From Winogradskyella pacifica (GTDB lineage: Bacteria; Bacteroidota; Bacteroidia; Flavobacteriales; Flavobacteriaceae), in NCBI RefSeq assembly GCF_013403915.1, contig NZ_JABFDI010000013.1, positions 1-64,000 of the forward strand: 64,000 bases of DNA, written 5' to 3'. Under the pieces are notes generated by a model that was not told where the DNA came from, ran no database searches, and saw only the letters and a list, made by a program, of their open reading frames with translations. The position numbers and the translations under genes were made by a program. This document shows positions 43,809 through 53,115 of the stretch, piece after piece (position 1 is the stretch's first letter; each line of letters begins with the position of its first letter).

Positions 43809-46586
43809 TTATCTTACTAATTGCTTCGTTGAAGGTTTAAACTTCGTTAAAACAATACCGTCTACTGCAGCTTCATATTCTGCAAGTGTAGGAGTTCTAC
43901 CTAAAATTGTAGACAATACAACAACTGGAGTAGATGATAATAATGACTCCCCTTTTTTCTCACCAGAATCTTTTACAACTCTACCTTGGAATAAACGTGT
44001 TGATGTTGCCATAACCGTATCTCCTGGTGCTGCCTTTTCTTGGTTACCCATACAAAGGTTACATCCTGGACGCTCTAAGTATAACATATTTTCGTATCCT
44101 GTACGTGCTACTCCTTTTGGTGCGTTATCATCGAATTCGAAACCTGAATATCTCACTAAGACCTCCCAATCCCCTTCAGCTTTTAACTCATCTACAATAT
44201 TATATGTCGGAGGAGCTACAACTAATGGCGCTTTAAATTCAACTTTACCATGTTGCGCTTCAATGTTCTTTAACATCTGCGCTAATATTTTCATATCACC
44301 TTTATGAACCATACAAGATCCTACGAATCCTAAGTCTACTTTTTTAGTGCCACCGTAAAAAGATAAAGGTCTAATATTGTCGTGTGTATAACGTTTAGAA
44401 ACATCCTCGTTATTTACATCTGGATCTGCAATCATTGGTTCAGAAATTTCATCTAAATCAATAATAACTTCGGCATGATACTTGGCGTTAGCATCTGGTC
44501 TTAAAGATGGTTTGATACCTGTTTTAAGCTCAGTAATTCTAGTTTCTGCTTTATCTACAAGACCTTTAAGAACTTGTTTCGCATTGTCCATTCCTTTATC
44601 AATCATGATTTGGATACGACCTTTTGCAATCTCTAAAGATTCAATTAAGGTATCATCTTCAGATATACAGATAGACGCTTTCGCTTTCATCTCTGCTGTC
44701 CAATCTGTAAATGTAAAGGCTTCATCTGCAGTTAAAGTTCCAATATGCACTTCGATAATACGACCTTGGAATACATTTTCGCCTCCAAATTGCTTCAACA
44801 TTTGAGATTGTGTAGCATGAACCACATCACGGAAATCCATATAAGATTTCATTTGTCCTTTAAACGTCACTTTTACTGACTCTGGAATTGGCATTGTAGC
44901 CTCACCTGTAGCCAATGCTAAAGCAACTGTTCCTGAATCTGCTCCAAAAGCAACTCCTTTAGACATACGTGTGTGCGAATCTCCACCAATAATAATGTCC
45001 CAATCACCAACAGTAATATCGTTCAATACTTTATGAATCACATCTGTCATTGGGAAATATTTCCCTTTAGGATCACGACCAGTAATTAAACCAAAGTCGT
45101 TCATAAAGCTCATTAATCTTGGTATGTTAGCTTTAGACTTATCATCCCAAACAGACGCTGTATGACAACCCGATTGGTAAGCACCATCAACAATTGGAGA
45201 AATCACTGTAGCAGCCATCATCTCTAATTCTTGAGAAGTCATTAAACCTGTAGTATCTTGAGAACCTACTATATTTACTTCTACTCTAACATTAGAACCT
45301 GCATGTAACGTTTTACCAGGCGTCGTTCCTACAGCATTTTTATTGAATATTTTTTCAACAGCTGTTAAGCCTTGTCCTTCAATAGATACTTCTTTTGAAG
45401 CTGCATATACTTGAGGAATATCTATTCCTAATATTTTACAAGCTAATGTTTGTAATTTTTTACCAAATACAACAGCGTAAGAACCTCCTGCTTTAATAAA
45501 CTCCATTTTAGGCGGAGTTAACGCCGTAGAAATATCTTTTAATTCTTCACCGTCTTTGTATAATTTTTTTGTTTTTGTATTAATTGTTAATACTGTACCT
45601 GTATCAACAGAATAGGTTTGCTTTAAAACGGGTTCGCCATCTTTATCTACAATAGTATTTCCTTCTGCATCTATTTGCTTTTCCCAGTTTTTTAAATCGA
45701 TACCAATACCTCCAGTTACACTAACCGTTGTTAAGAAAATCGGTGCAATTCCATTTGTACCAGCAATTACTGGAGCAAAATTGATAAATGGCACATATTT
45801 ACTAAAAGGAACACCTGTCCATAATGCAACATTATTTACACCAGACATTCTTGAAGACCCAACTCCCATGGTTCCTTTTTCGGCGATTAACATTACACGC
45901 TTATCTGGATGCTGCTCTTTTAAAGCCAACAATTCATTTTGCATGTCTTTATTATGCTCAAACATACATTGACCATGTAATTCTCTATCTGATCTTGAGT
46001 GTGCATCTGCACCAGGAGATAATAAATCTGTAGAAATATCTCCAACACCAGCGATATAAGTTACGATTTCTATCTCTTCTTCAACATCTGGTAGCTTCGT
46101 AAAGAATTCAGCCTTAGCATAACTTTCTATAATATCTTTTGCAATGCTACTTCCTAAATTGAAAGCATTTTCTAAACGTTCCGTATCTGCCTCATATAAA
46201 AACACTTGTGTCTTTAACACTTTAGCAGCGTCTTCTGCAATAGCAGCATCGTCTCCTAAAGCTAAATCTAATAACACCTCTACTGAAGGTCCACCTTTCA
46301 TATGCGCTAATTGCTCTAAAGCAAAAGCAGGAGTGATTTCTTTAACAACAGATTCACCTAAAATAATTTCTTTTAAAAACTTAGCTTTAACACCAGCTGC
46401 CCTAGTTGTACCAGGTAAAACATTATAGATAAAGAAATTAAGAGAATCCTCTCTATATTCGTTATTTAAATCTTTAATCTGATCTATAATCTGACTAAGT
46501 AACTCAGCACCATCAATCGGCTGAGGATGAAGTCCTTGAACTTTACGTTCTTCTATTTGCTTTAGGTAATCTGTATAAATGTTCAT
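43809..46586 (-). CDS. acnB: Bifunctional aconitate hydratase 2 / 2-methylisocitrate dehydratase
   Basis: The 925-aa protein has the AcnB order: an N-terminal HEAT-like domain (about 1-155), the swivelling domain (about 165-390), then the three catalytic domains. Blocks seen are GGDSHTRMSKGVAFGADSG, FVGSCMVHKGD and the cluster-binding ERPGCNLCMGNQEKA. In other bacteria AcnB is the main TCA enzyme and can bind its own mRNA when the cluster is lost. It lies upstream of the AcnA-type gene on the same strand. Confidence 0.95.
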   Translation of the reverse strand: MNIYTDYLKQIEERKVQGLHPQPIDGAELLSQIIDQIKDLNNEYREDSLNFFIYNVLPGTTRAAGVKAKFLKEIILGESVVKEITPAFALEQLAHMKGGPSVEVLLDLALGDDAAIAEDAAKVLKTQVFLYEADTERLENAFNLGSSIAKDIIESYAKAEFFTKLPDVEEEIEIVTYIAGVGDISTDLLSPGADAHSRSDRELHGQCMFEHNKDMQNELLALKEQHPDKRVMLIAEKGTMGVGSSRMSGVNNVALWTGVPFSKYVPFINFAPVIAGTNGIAPIFLTTVSVTGGIGIDLKNWEKQIDAEGNTIVDKDGEPVLKQTYSVDTGTVLTINTKTKKLYKDGEELKDISTALTPPKMEFIKAGGSYAVVFGKKLQTLACKILGIDIPQVYAASKEVSIEGQGLTAVEKIFNKNAVGTTPGKTLHAGSNVRVEVNIVGSQDTTGLMTSQELEMMAATVISPIVDGAYQSGCHTASVWDDKSKANIPRLMSFMNDFGLITGRDPKGKYFPMTDVIHKVLNDITVGDWDIIIGGDSHTRMSKGVAFGADSGTVALALATGEATMPIPESVKVTFKGQMKSYMDFRDVVHATQSQMLKQFGGENVFQGRIIEVHIGTLTADEAFTFTDWTAEMKAKASICISEDDTLIESLEIAKGRIQIMIDKGMDNAKQVLKGLVDKAETRITELKTGIKPSLRPDANAKYHAEVIIDLDEISEPMIADPDVNNEDVSKRYTHDNIRPLSFYGGTKKVDLGFVGSCMVHKGDMKILAQMLKNIEAQHGKVEFKAPLVVAPPTYNIVDELKAEGDWEVLVRYSGFEFDDNAPKGVARTGYENMLYLERPGCNLCMGNQEKAAPGDTVMATSTRLFQGRVVKDSGEKKGESLLSSTPVVVLSTILGRTPTLAEYEAAVDGIVLTKFKPSTKQLVR

Positions 46587-46638
46587 ATAATATATAATAG
46601 AATTCTTTGAATGTTTTTACATTTTTTTTTAACCGAAA

Positions 46639-46646
46639 CAAATCTA
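46639..46646 (-). promoter_or_regulatory. acnB -7 promoter box
   Basis: TAGATTTG on the minus strand fits TAnnTTTG and stands about 53 bases before the acnB start. No clear -33 box is seen. Confidence 0.42.
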
Positions 46647-46923
46647 CACATTTTAGATATATGTAACATTATTGACTATTCTTAAAATATATCGTATAAT
46701 TAATTTTAATTATCGCAACATAATCACGTAAAAATCTAATAACAAGGCTATTAAGCGCAAAGTGAGCACGTTTTATTATTTAGAATAAGTATGAATTAAA
46801 ATTCGGCTTTAAAGGAGATATAAATTTCGAAAACACGCATTTGATAGTGATAGAAATCAACAAACAAAAGAGTTCAATAAAATTAGAAAAAAGGCTGAGC
46901 TATAATCTTAAGCTACATTTTGG
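46647..46923. other. Spacer between moxR and acnB
   Basis: The 337-base spacer (46587-46923) holds the acnB -7 box and otherwise AT-rich sequence. No reading frame, strong hairpin or repeat was recognised. Confidence 0.4.
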
Positions 46924-47877
46924 TTAAAACAGACTTTGAATGATCTTTTCGTCTGTAACACCCTCAGCTTCTGATTTGTAGTTTTTAATAATTCTATGTC
47001 TAAGAATTCCGGTTGCTACGGCTTGTATGTTTTCAATATCTGGTGAAAACTTACCATTTGTAGCCGCATGCGTTTTAGCTGCTAGAATTAAATTCTGAGA
47101 CGCTCTTGGTCCTGCTCCCCAGTCAACAAATTCTTTTACGATCTCTGCTGCAGAATCTGCTTTAGGTCTCGTTTTAGCCACTAATGACACTGCGTATTCT
47201 ATAACATTATCTGCAACAGGAATACGACGAATTACATTTTGAAAATCAATAATTTCTTGCGCTGTAAATAAAGAATTTACAGTCATTTGAACATCTGTAG
47301 TGGTCGCTTTTACAACATCAACCTCTTCTTGAAACGAAGGATATTCTAAATTAATAGCAAACATAAAACGGTCTAGCTGTGCTTCTGGTAATGGGTAGGT
47401 TCCTTCTTGTTCTATTGGATTTTGAGTTGCCAATACAAAGTATGGTAAACTTAATTTATACTGATGACCAGCTACAGTTACCGAGCGTTCTTGCATGGCT
47501 TCTAATAAAGCTGCTTGCGTTTTTGGTGGCGTTCGGTTAATCTCATCTGCTAAGACAATATTTGAAAAGATTGGTCCTTTAATAAATTTGAATTGTCTGT
47601 TTTCATCTAATATTTCGCTACCAAGTATATCACTTGGCATTAAATCTGGAGTAAACTGAATACGTTTAAAATTTAAGCCTAATGCTTGTGCAATGGTATT
47701 TACCATTAATGTTTTTGCCAAACCAGGCACTCCGATTAAAAGCGAGTGACCTCCGGAAAAAATAGAAATTAATATTTGATTTACAACTTCATCCTGACCT
47801 ATGATAACCTTAGCAACCTCTTGCTTTAGTGCAGCATATTTCTTGACAAAATTTTCAATTATTGCAACATCAGACAT
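46924..47877 (-). CDS. MoxR-family AAA+ ATPase
   Basis: The 317-aa cytoplasmic ATPase has Walker A GVPGLAKT (about 57-64), Walker B with sensor LADEINRTPPKTQAALLEAMQERSVT, and sensor 1 ATQNPIEQEGTYPLPEAQLDRF. MoxR proteins act as chaperones for metal-centre or von Willebrand domain proteins. The usual Bacteroidota partners (DUF58 and VWA/BatA genes) are not present here; instead it closes the parvulin operon, 6 bases after the SurA-type gene. Confidence 0.93.
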   Translation of the reverse strand: MSDVAIIENFVKKYAALKQEVAKVIIGQDEVVNQILISIFSGGHSLLIGVPGLAKTLMVNTIAQALGLNFKRIQFTPDLMPSDILGSEILDENRQFKFIKGPIFSNIVLADEINRTPPKTQAALLEAMQERSVTVAGHQYKLSLPYFVLATQNPIEQEGTYPLPEAQLDRFMFAINLEYPSFQEEVDVVKATTTDVQMTVNSLFTAQEIIDFQNVIRRIPVADNVIEYAVSLVAKTRPKADSAAEIVKEFVDWGAGPRASQNLILAAKTHAATNGKFSPDIENIQAVATGILRHRIIKNYKSEAEGVTDEKIIQSLF

Positions 47878-47883
47878 ACTCTA

Positions 47884-49338
47884 TTATTTTTTTAACCAGT
47901 TACTTTGAAAATCACAATCTCTATACTCACCATTAATTTTAATGTAAGTATCAATAATGGTTTCTTTTTGCCATTTTTCAACAGCTTTAACTTGTTTGTC
48001 TTGTAAGGCTAAATTTTTAATTTTTAAGTAATCTTTTGCAAAATCGGCTTCGTGATCGTCAATACGATCAGTTACCGTTAAAATCTTGAATTTTATAGTA
48101 TTTACACGATCTTCATCTTGTAAGACTTCACTAATTTCTCCATCTTTTAAATCTTGAATTTGAGAATACAACTCTGGTTCCATTCGTGTTAATTCAAAAT
48201 TGAAATCTTGTGTAGTTGGATTTGTTAATTGACCACCTTCAAATTTAGTTTCCTTTTCGTCACTAAATTCTCTTGCTGCTTGTGCAAATGTTAATGAGCC
48301 ATCCATGATTTTAGCTCTAACCTCTTTAATTTCGTCATTTGCTTTTTTAATAGCTTCTTGAGATAATTTTGGACGTAATAAAATGTGTCTAACATCATAT
48401 TCTTGTCCTCTAACTTTTTCTAAAAACACAATATGAAAACCAAAATCAGTTTCAAATGGCTCTGAAATTTCACCTTCTTGCATATTAAAAACGGCATCCC
48501 TAAACTCTTTAACCATTCTTGGTTGCTTTCTGTTCATGGTCGGTAACTTACCACCATCACTTTTTGATCCGTCTTCAGAATAAAAGATCGCTTTAGTTAC
48601 AAAACTAGAACCGTTTTCTTCTATGTCTCTTTTGAAATCATTTAATTGATCTATTACAGCTTGCTTAGCATCTTCTGTAACTTCTGGAATAATTACAATT
48701 TGAGCTAACTTTAATTCTGTTCCAAAAATAGGGCGTTCTTCTTTTGGGATATCGTTAAAAAACGTACGAACTTCTTCTGGTGTTACTTCGATATCTCCAA
48801 TCACTTTAGATTGCATTTCTTGAGCAAGATATCCGTTCTTATTAATCTCATACATTTCATCACGTAAAGCCTTCTCTGAATCTTTTTTATAAAATTCTAA
48901 TAAACCTTCCATGTCTCCTTTGGTCTGCGCCAAAATACCTTGTATTTGTTGTTCTGTACGCGACTTAATAAACAACTCATTAACAATTACACTATCTTGA
49001 ATAGCTTGGTGTGCGTATAATTTATTTTCTAACAAGCTTCCAAAAAGTTCACATCTCGTTAAATCTTTAAGATCTGCTCCTTGCGCCTGAAGTTGTGCAA
49101 TTTCTCTATCTAAATCAGATTCTAGAATAATAAAATCACCTACAACAGCTGCTACACCATCTGCTTTAATTCGAGTTTTGTTTACTAAAGTATCTTTAGT
49201 TTTTTCAACTTTTGGTGCTTCGTCGTCAATGATTTCTTGGGCGTTGCTGAAGTTGAATGAAATAAAACCAACCAAAAGGGCTGCTTTAATTATAAGTTTG
49301 GAATTTATTTTGTTTGATGGCATCTTTTGTAATATCAT
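47884..49338 (-). CDS. SurA-type periplasmic chaperone / peptidyl-prolyl isomerase
   Basis: The 484-aa protein has a signal peptide (ending NFSNAQ at about 34), a SurA N-terminal chaperone segment (about 55-200), and two parvulin domains (about 205-300 with LAQIVIIPE, and 315-415 with YDVRHILLRPKLS and SDEKETKFEGGQL). It helps outer-membrane proteins fold. Two start codons are possible, 49338 (MILQKMPSNK) and 49323 (MPSNKINSK); either way the start lies inside the end of the upstream lipoprotein gene, so translation is coupled. Confidence 0.92.
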   Translation of the reverse strand: MILQKMPSNKINSKLIIKAALLVGFISFNFSNAQEIIDDEAPKVEKTKDTLVNKTRIKADGVAAVVGDFIILESDLDREIAQLQAQGADLKDLTRCELFGSLLENKLYAHQAIQDSVIVNELFIKSRTEQQIQGILAQTKGDMEGLLEFYKKDSEKALRDEMYEINKNGYLAQEMQSKVIGDIEVTPEEVRTFFNDIPKEERPIFGTELKLAQIVIIPEVTEDAKQAVIDQLNDFKRDIEENGSSFVTKAIFYSEDGSKSDGGKLPTMNRKQPRMVKEFRDAVFNMQEGEISEPFETDFGFHIVFLEKVRGQEYDVRHILLRPKLSQEAIKKANDEIKEVRAKIMDGSLTFAQAAREFSDEKETKFEGGQLTNPTTQDFNFELTRMEPELYSQIQDLKDGEISEVLQDEDRVNTIKFKILTVTDRIDDHEADFAKDYLKIKNLALQDKQVKAVEKWQKETIIDTYIKINGEYRDCDFQSNWLKK

Positions 49339-50137
49339 TTTCGAGTTGCTTGATGAGCTCTAGTTTTCGCTTATTTATAACAATTTTTTTGATTGACGAA
49401 TTCACATAATCTAAAGGTGCGTAGTCGTTTTGAAGTCGCACATCGTTTACTAACATCAAATATAGGTTTAATGAATCTTTGAGCTGTAAGAAATTAGTTT
49501 TTTTTAACAGTTCATTTTTATTGGTGTTATTTAAAATTGGAATTTTCTCTGTAACCCTACTTAATTTCAACCAAAGAGAATCGTTTAACGAATACGATCT
49601 AAACTGTACAGAAATGGAATCTAAATACACTTTATCTTTATAACTAAAGCGTTGAAAACGTTTCTTTATTGTATCTAAATTAATTGGATTAAGTGGCAAA
49701 CTTATATACCTAAATTGTATTAAGTTATCATTCAGCTTAAACGATTCTTTATTCTCATCGTAAAAAAGCTGTGCTGTTTCGCGCTTTACTACAGAATCAA
49801 TATTTTTTTTAACTAAACCTTCTAAATACGCTTTGGTGTATAAATCATTTTTATACTGCTTTACTAATTTAGAAAATTCATTTTGCTTGTCCTCAGAAAG
49901 ATTTACTAAAGCACCATCCATTAAAAGCAAACGTCTAGCCCAACGATCTACATAAGCATTAACCATTAAAGTACTATCTTCTTTAGAAGTGCCTTTGGGT
50001 ACTAAATCCTTGATATCTTCTTTGTATAGGTAGTTTTCATTAACGCGCGCCACAGGATCTAGACCATCTGATTTTTTAAAATAATCACAGCTAGTTAAAA
50101 GTAAACAAAGGCAAAATATGTATAAAAAATATTTCAA
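49286..50137 (-). CDS. SurA-like lipoprotein without parvulin domain
   Basis: The 283-aa protein has a lipoprotein signal (MKYFLYIFCLCLLLTSC, Cys17). Its body is predicted mostly helical, starting VARVNENYLYKEDIKDL as SurA and PpiD do. No parvulin histidine motif (H-I-L) is found, so it probably has chaperone but no isomerase activity. It sits between two parvulin genes: 12 bases after one and overlapping the next by up to 53 bases. Confidence 0.8.
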   Translation of the reverse strand: MKYFLYIFCLCLLLTSCDYFKKSDGLDPVARVNENYLYKEDIKDLVPKGTSKEDSTLMVNAYVDRWARRLLLMDGALVNLSEDKQNEFSKLVKQYKNDLYTKAYLEGLVKKNIDSVVKRETAQLFYDENKESFKLNDNLIQFRYISLPLNPINLDTIKKRFQRFSYKDKVYLDSISVQFRSYSLNDSLWLKLSRVTEKIPILNNTNKNELLKKTNFLQLKDSLNLYLMLVNDVRLQNDYAPLDYVNSSIKKIVINKRKLELIKQLENDITKDAIKQNKFQTYN

Positions 50138-50149
50138 AAAGTATATAAA

Positions 50150-52093
50150 TTAGTTTCCTATTTTAGCTTTAATAGCATTAAGTGTTTCTTGATTCACTTC
50201 TACATTAAAACGCGCGTATAAATCAGTAACCCAATTGGTTTCGATCTCAGTTTGGTAATCATTAATCACGTTACCTTTTGCTTCATCTAATGATTTTTGT
50301 CCTGCTGGTAAAATTTCCACAACATCAATAACATGAAAAGCATCGTGATGTTCATAAACAGCTGAAACACCTTTTGTAGCTTTAAAATCTGAAGGCAGAA
50401 CAGGATTATCTAAAGTGTAAGTTCCTTTCGTAAAGATAACGTTTTGCTTATCGTTTGTATTTAATTTTTCGTTAATAACAACCTCTGAATCCCCCTTCTT
50501 CATCATTTTAAGGGCTTTCTTTACATTAGATTTATCTGCTGAAGATGCGATAACAACCTCTACTCTATCACTCCATTGGTATTTCGATTTATTTTTACTG
50601 TAATATGATTCTATACCTGTAGAGTCCTGAGAAGCTTTATTCCAAATTTCTTTTTCCATTAAATCAAACAACAACAATCCGTCTCTATACTCTTTAAGAA
50701 TATTGGCATACTCAATATTTTCTACCTCTAAATTATCTTCTCTGTATTGTAGAATTGAACTTTCAATAAAGCTCTCATATTCCTTCTCTACAATAGTAGT
50801 AAAAGGTGTTGCTTTACCTGAGTAAATTCGTTGTGCCGTTATTAAATGTTTTCCAAAGTCTTCATAAGTGAAAATCGTCTCATTTATAGAAAACAGCGTT
50901 TCATTAGCTTTAAAAGCTGCTGGTAAATTCCAATTACGGTTATAAAACTCATCGGTAAGAATAGACGTAAAATATCCTTTAGCTTCAGAATTATAGGTTA
51001 CATCATACTTATTCTTTAGCTTAGTAATCATAGCTTCGTTAATTAACTTTGATCTAGAGTCCCTTTTTACTTTTGATTCAAAAGATTCTTTTAAATTTTC
51101 TAAAGGCTCAATTGGCTTTAAATTAATTCGTTTAACAATATGCCAACCATAGGCAGTCTTGAAAGGTTGAGTTACATCTCCATCATTCTTTAATGCAAAA
51201 GCAGCATCCTCAAACTCTAAAGAACTTAACTGCCCGCTTTTAAATGGTGCAATTTTACCACCTTCTCTAGCAGAACTCTTATCTTCTGAAAATTGTTTCG
51301 CTAAGGACTCAAAGCTTTCTCCTTGGTTTAACTTTTTATAAATATCATTAATTCGTTTTTCAGGATCGGCTAATGAGTCTTGAGAAACTAAGTTAACCAT
51401 AATATGAGCTACCGTTGCTGTACCTCTAGATGATCTTTTATCATCAACTTTTACCACATGATAACCAAATTGGGTTCTGAATGGCATTGAAATTTCGCCA
51501 ACATTAGTATTATACGCTGCCGTTTCAAATTCATAAACCATTTTAAAGGCTGAGAAATACCCTAGGTTTTCTAAAAAAATAGTTTTTCCGTTATGCATTT
51601 CAGCTTTCACTTTATCAAACCCTTCTTTTAAAGCACGCTCCCTTAAAGCCAAAACTTCATTATAAGCATTTAAAGTGTCTTTTGATGTTGCGTCTAAACG
51701 CACTAAAATATGGGACGCATTAATATCTATATTACTACGATCGTAAGCTTCTTTTACTAAAGCTTCAGTTACTTTATTCTCAGAAATGTAATTTTTAATT
51801 AACTGCTGCTTATATCTCAAAAACTCGCGTTGGTAGTTTTTATCTTCATCTAATTTTAAACGTTTAGCTTCTTTAAGCTTTAACTGGTATTCTGTAAATA
51901 ATTTTAAATAACCATCAATATCCTTTTGGTTTTCATCTTGTACTAAATCTAAATTTTTGTTATAGACTCTTAAAAACTCCGAAGCCATAACTGGCTCTCC
52001 ATTAACTGTAAGAAGTACTTGATCTTTTTCTTGTGCAAAAGAAAAACTAAGTGCAAAAAACACTAGAAACAAACATTTAATATTAAGCTTCAT
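50150..52093 (-). CDS. PpiD/SurA-like peptidyl-prolyl isomerase
   Basis: The 647-aa protein has a signal peptide (about 1-20, ending SFAQ). An N-terminal chaperone segment begins VLLTVNGEPVMASEFLRVY. Two parvulin domains follow (about 118-215 with INASHILVRLDA, and 225-325 with ATVAHIMVNLV and AREGGKIAPFKSGQL). The remaining 300 residues are a long C-terminal part with SurA-like helices. It heads the folding operon and has a good promoter upstream. Confidence 0.9.
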   Translation of the reverse strand: MKLNIKCLFLVFFALSFSFAQEKDQVLLTVNGEPVMASEFLRVYNKNLDLVQDENQKDIDGYLKLFTEYQLKLKEAKRLKLDEDKNYQREFLRYKQQLIKNYISENKVTEALVKEAYDRSNIDINASHILVRLDATSKDTLNAYNEVLALRERALKEGFDKVKAEMHNGKTIFLENLGYFSAFKMVYEFETAAYNTNVGEISMPFRTQFGYHVVKVDDKRSSRGTATVAHIMVNLVSQDSLADPEKRINDIYKKLNQGESFESLAKQFSEDKSSAREGGKIAPFKSGQLSSLEFEDAAFALKNDGDVTQPFKTAYGWHIVKRINLKPIEPLENLKESFESKVKRDSRSKLINEAMITKLKNKYDVTYNSEAKGYFTSILTDEFYNRNWNLPAAFKANETLFSINETIFTYEDFGKHLITAQRIYSGKATPFTTIVEKEYESFIESSILQYREDNLEVENIEYANILKEYRDGLLLFDLMEKEIWNKASQDSTGIESYYSKNKSKYQWSDRVEVVIASSADKSNVKKALKMMKKGDSEVVINEKLNTNDKQNVIFTKGTYTLDNPVLPSDFKATKGVSAVYEHHDAFHVIDVVEILPAGQKSLDEAKGNVINDYQTEIETNWVTDLYARFNVEVNQETLNAIKAKIGN

Positions 52094-52143
52094 AATTTAA
52101 ACTTGATTTGAATTGATATAAATAACTCACTTTTAAAACTCAG

Positions 52144-52173
52144 CAAAAGTAACATAAATAGCGTATTTAGCAA
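52144..52173 (-). promoter_or_regulatory. Promoter of the parvulin-MoxR operon
   Basis: On the minus strand TTG (52171-52173) and TACTTTTG (52144-52151) are 19 bp apart, about 50 bases before the first start codon. A second TACTTTTG lies at 52232-52239 and may be an alternative promoter. Confidence 0.62.
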
Positions 52174-52344
52174 GTGGATTAAATAGCATTATTTTTAATA
52201 GTTACTGCTAGTTACATCGTAAAAATCACTACAAAAGTACATGTCATAATATTTTGCGATGATTTTAACAATTAAAAGTGTGCAACAACGATTAGATAAC
52301 ACTTTAACTATCGCTTTTTATACTTTTATCAAAACTTCAAGAGC

Positions 52345-52803
52345 ATGCAGTATACCACTGAAATATTAATTGATAAACCTATTTCAGAAGTTATAAAAAA
52401 ATTTAATTCTGCCGACAACTTAAAACATTGGCAAGAAGGCTTGGTTAGTACGGAACATATTTCAGGTATTCCGAACCAACTTGGTGCTAAAATGAAATTA
52501 AACTTTAGTTTTGGAAAACGTAAAATGGAAATTATAGAAACCATTACAAAACAAGAGTTCCCTAATGAATTACACGTTACTTACACAACTAAAGGAGTAC
52601 GCAATGTTCAAGAAAATTATTTTAAAGCTTTAGAAAACAACACCACAAAATGGACCTCTATAACAGATTGCCAACCAACGAGCTTTAAGATTAGTTTAAT
52701 GTTGTTTTTAATGCCTAGCGCGTTTAAAAAGCAGACAGAAACATATATGACTAATTTTAAGAAATTTGTAGAAGAAGGTATTTCTATTGACAAGTCTAAT
52801 TAA
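52345..52803 (+). CDS. SRPBCC-superfamily (START-like) protein
   Basis: The 152-aa protein fits the polyketide-cyclase/START-like helix-grip fold: TTEILIDKPISEVIKKFNSADNLKHWQEGLVS, then GAKMKLNF and a long C-terminal helix. Such proteins bind small hydrophobic ligands. No active-site signature is seen. It is divergent from the parvulin operon and 39 bases before a small conserved gene. Confidence 0.82.
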   Translation: MQYTTEILIDKPISEVIKKFNSADNLKHWQEGLVSTEHISGIPNQLGAKMKLNFSFGKRKMEIIETITKQEFPNELHVTYTTKGVRNVQENYFKALENNTTKWTSITDCQPTSFKISLMLFLMPSAFKKQTETYMTNFKKFVEEGISIDKSN

Positions 52804-52842
52804 GAGCAACTACTTTTTATAAATATTCAACACAATTAAACG

Positions 52843-53076
52843 ATGCGAAAATTAAAATTAATATGGGATTTTAAAGGGCCAGCAGGACAAAAGACAGCTG
52901 AACACCATGTTATACACTTAAAAGAATATATTGAAATTAATAAACTAGACATTACTATTACTGGTGTTGAAACGCTTAGCGACATGCATAGTATAGCTTA
53001 TTTGGTGGTTGATGAGTCAGAGATGAAACCTATACGAGATACTTTAAAGCCCCATAGAGGACAAGTGTATTCTTAA
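52843..53076 (+). CDS. Small conserved protein of unknown function
   Basis: The 77-aa cytoplasmic protein (MRKLKLIWDFKGPAGQKTAEHHVIHLKEYI) has no domain that I recognise. Its balanced composition, ATG start and tight spacing to the SRPBCC gene make it a probable real gene. The histidine-rich A-E-H-H-V-I-H-L segment could bind a metal or ligand, which is speculation. Confidence 0.7.
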   Translation: MRKLKLIWDFKGPAGQKTAEHHVIHLKEYIEINKLDITITGVETLSDMHSIAYLVVDESEMKPIRDTLKPHRGQVYS

Positions 53077-53115
53077 ATTGAGGTATTTGAAATATACTTC
53101 TTAAAATTTGAAGTC

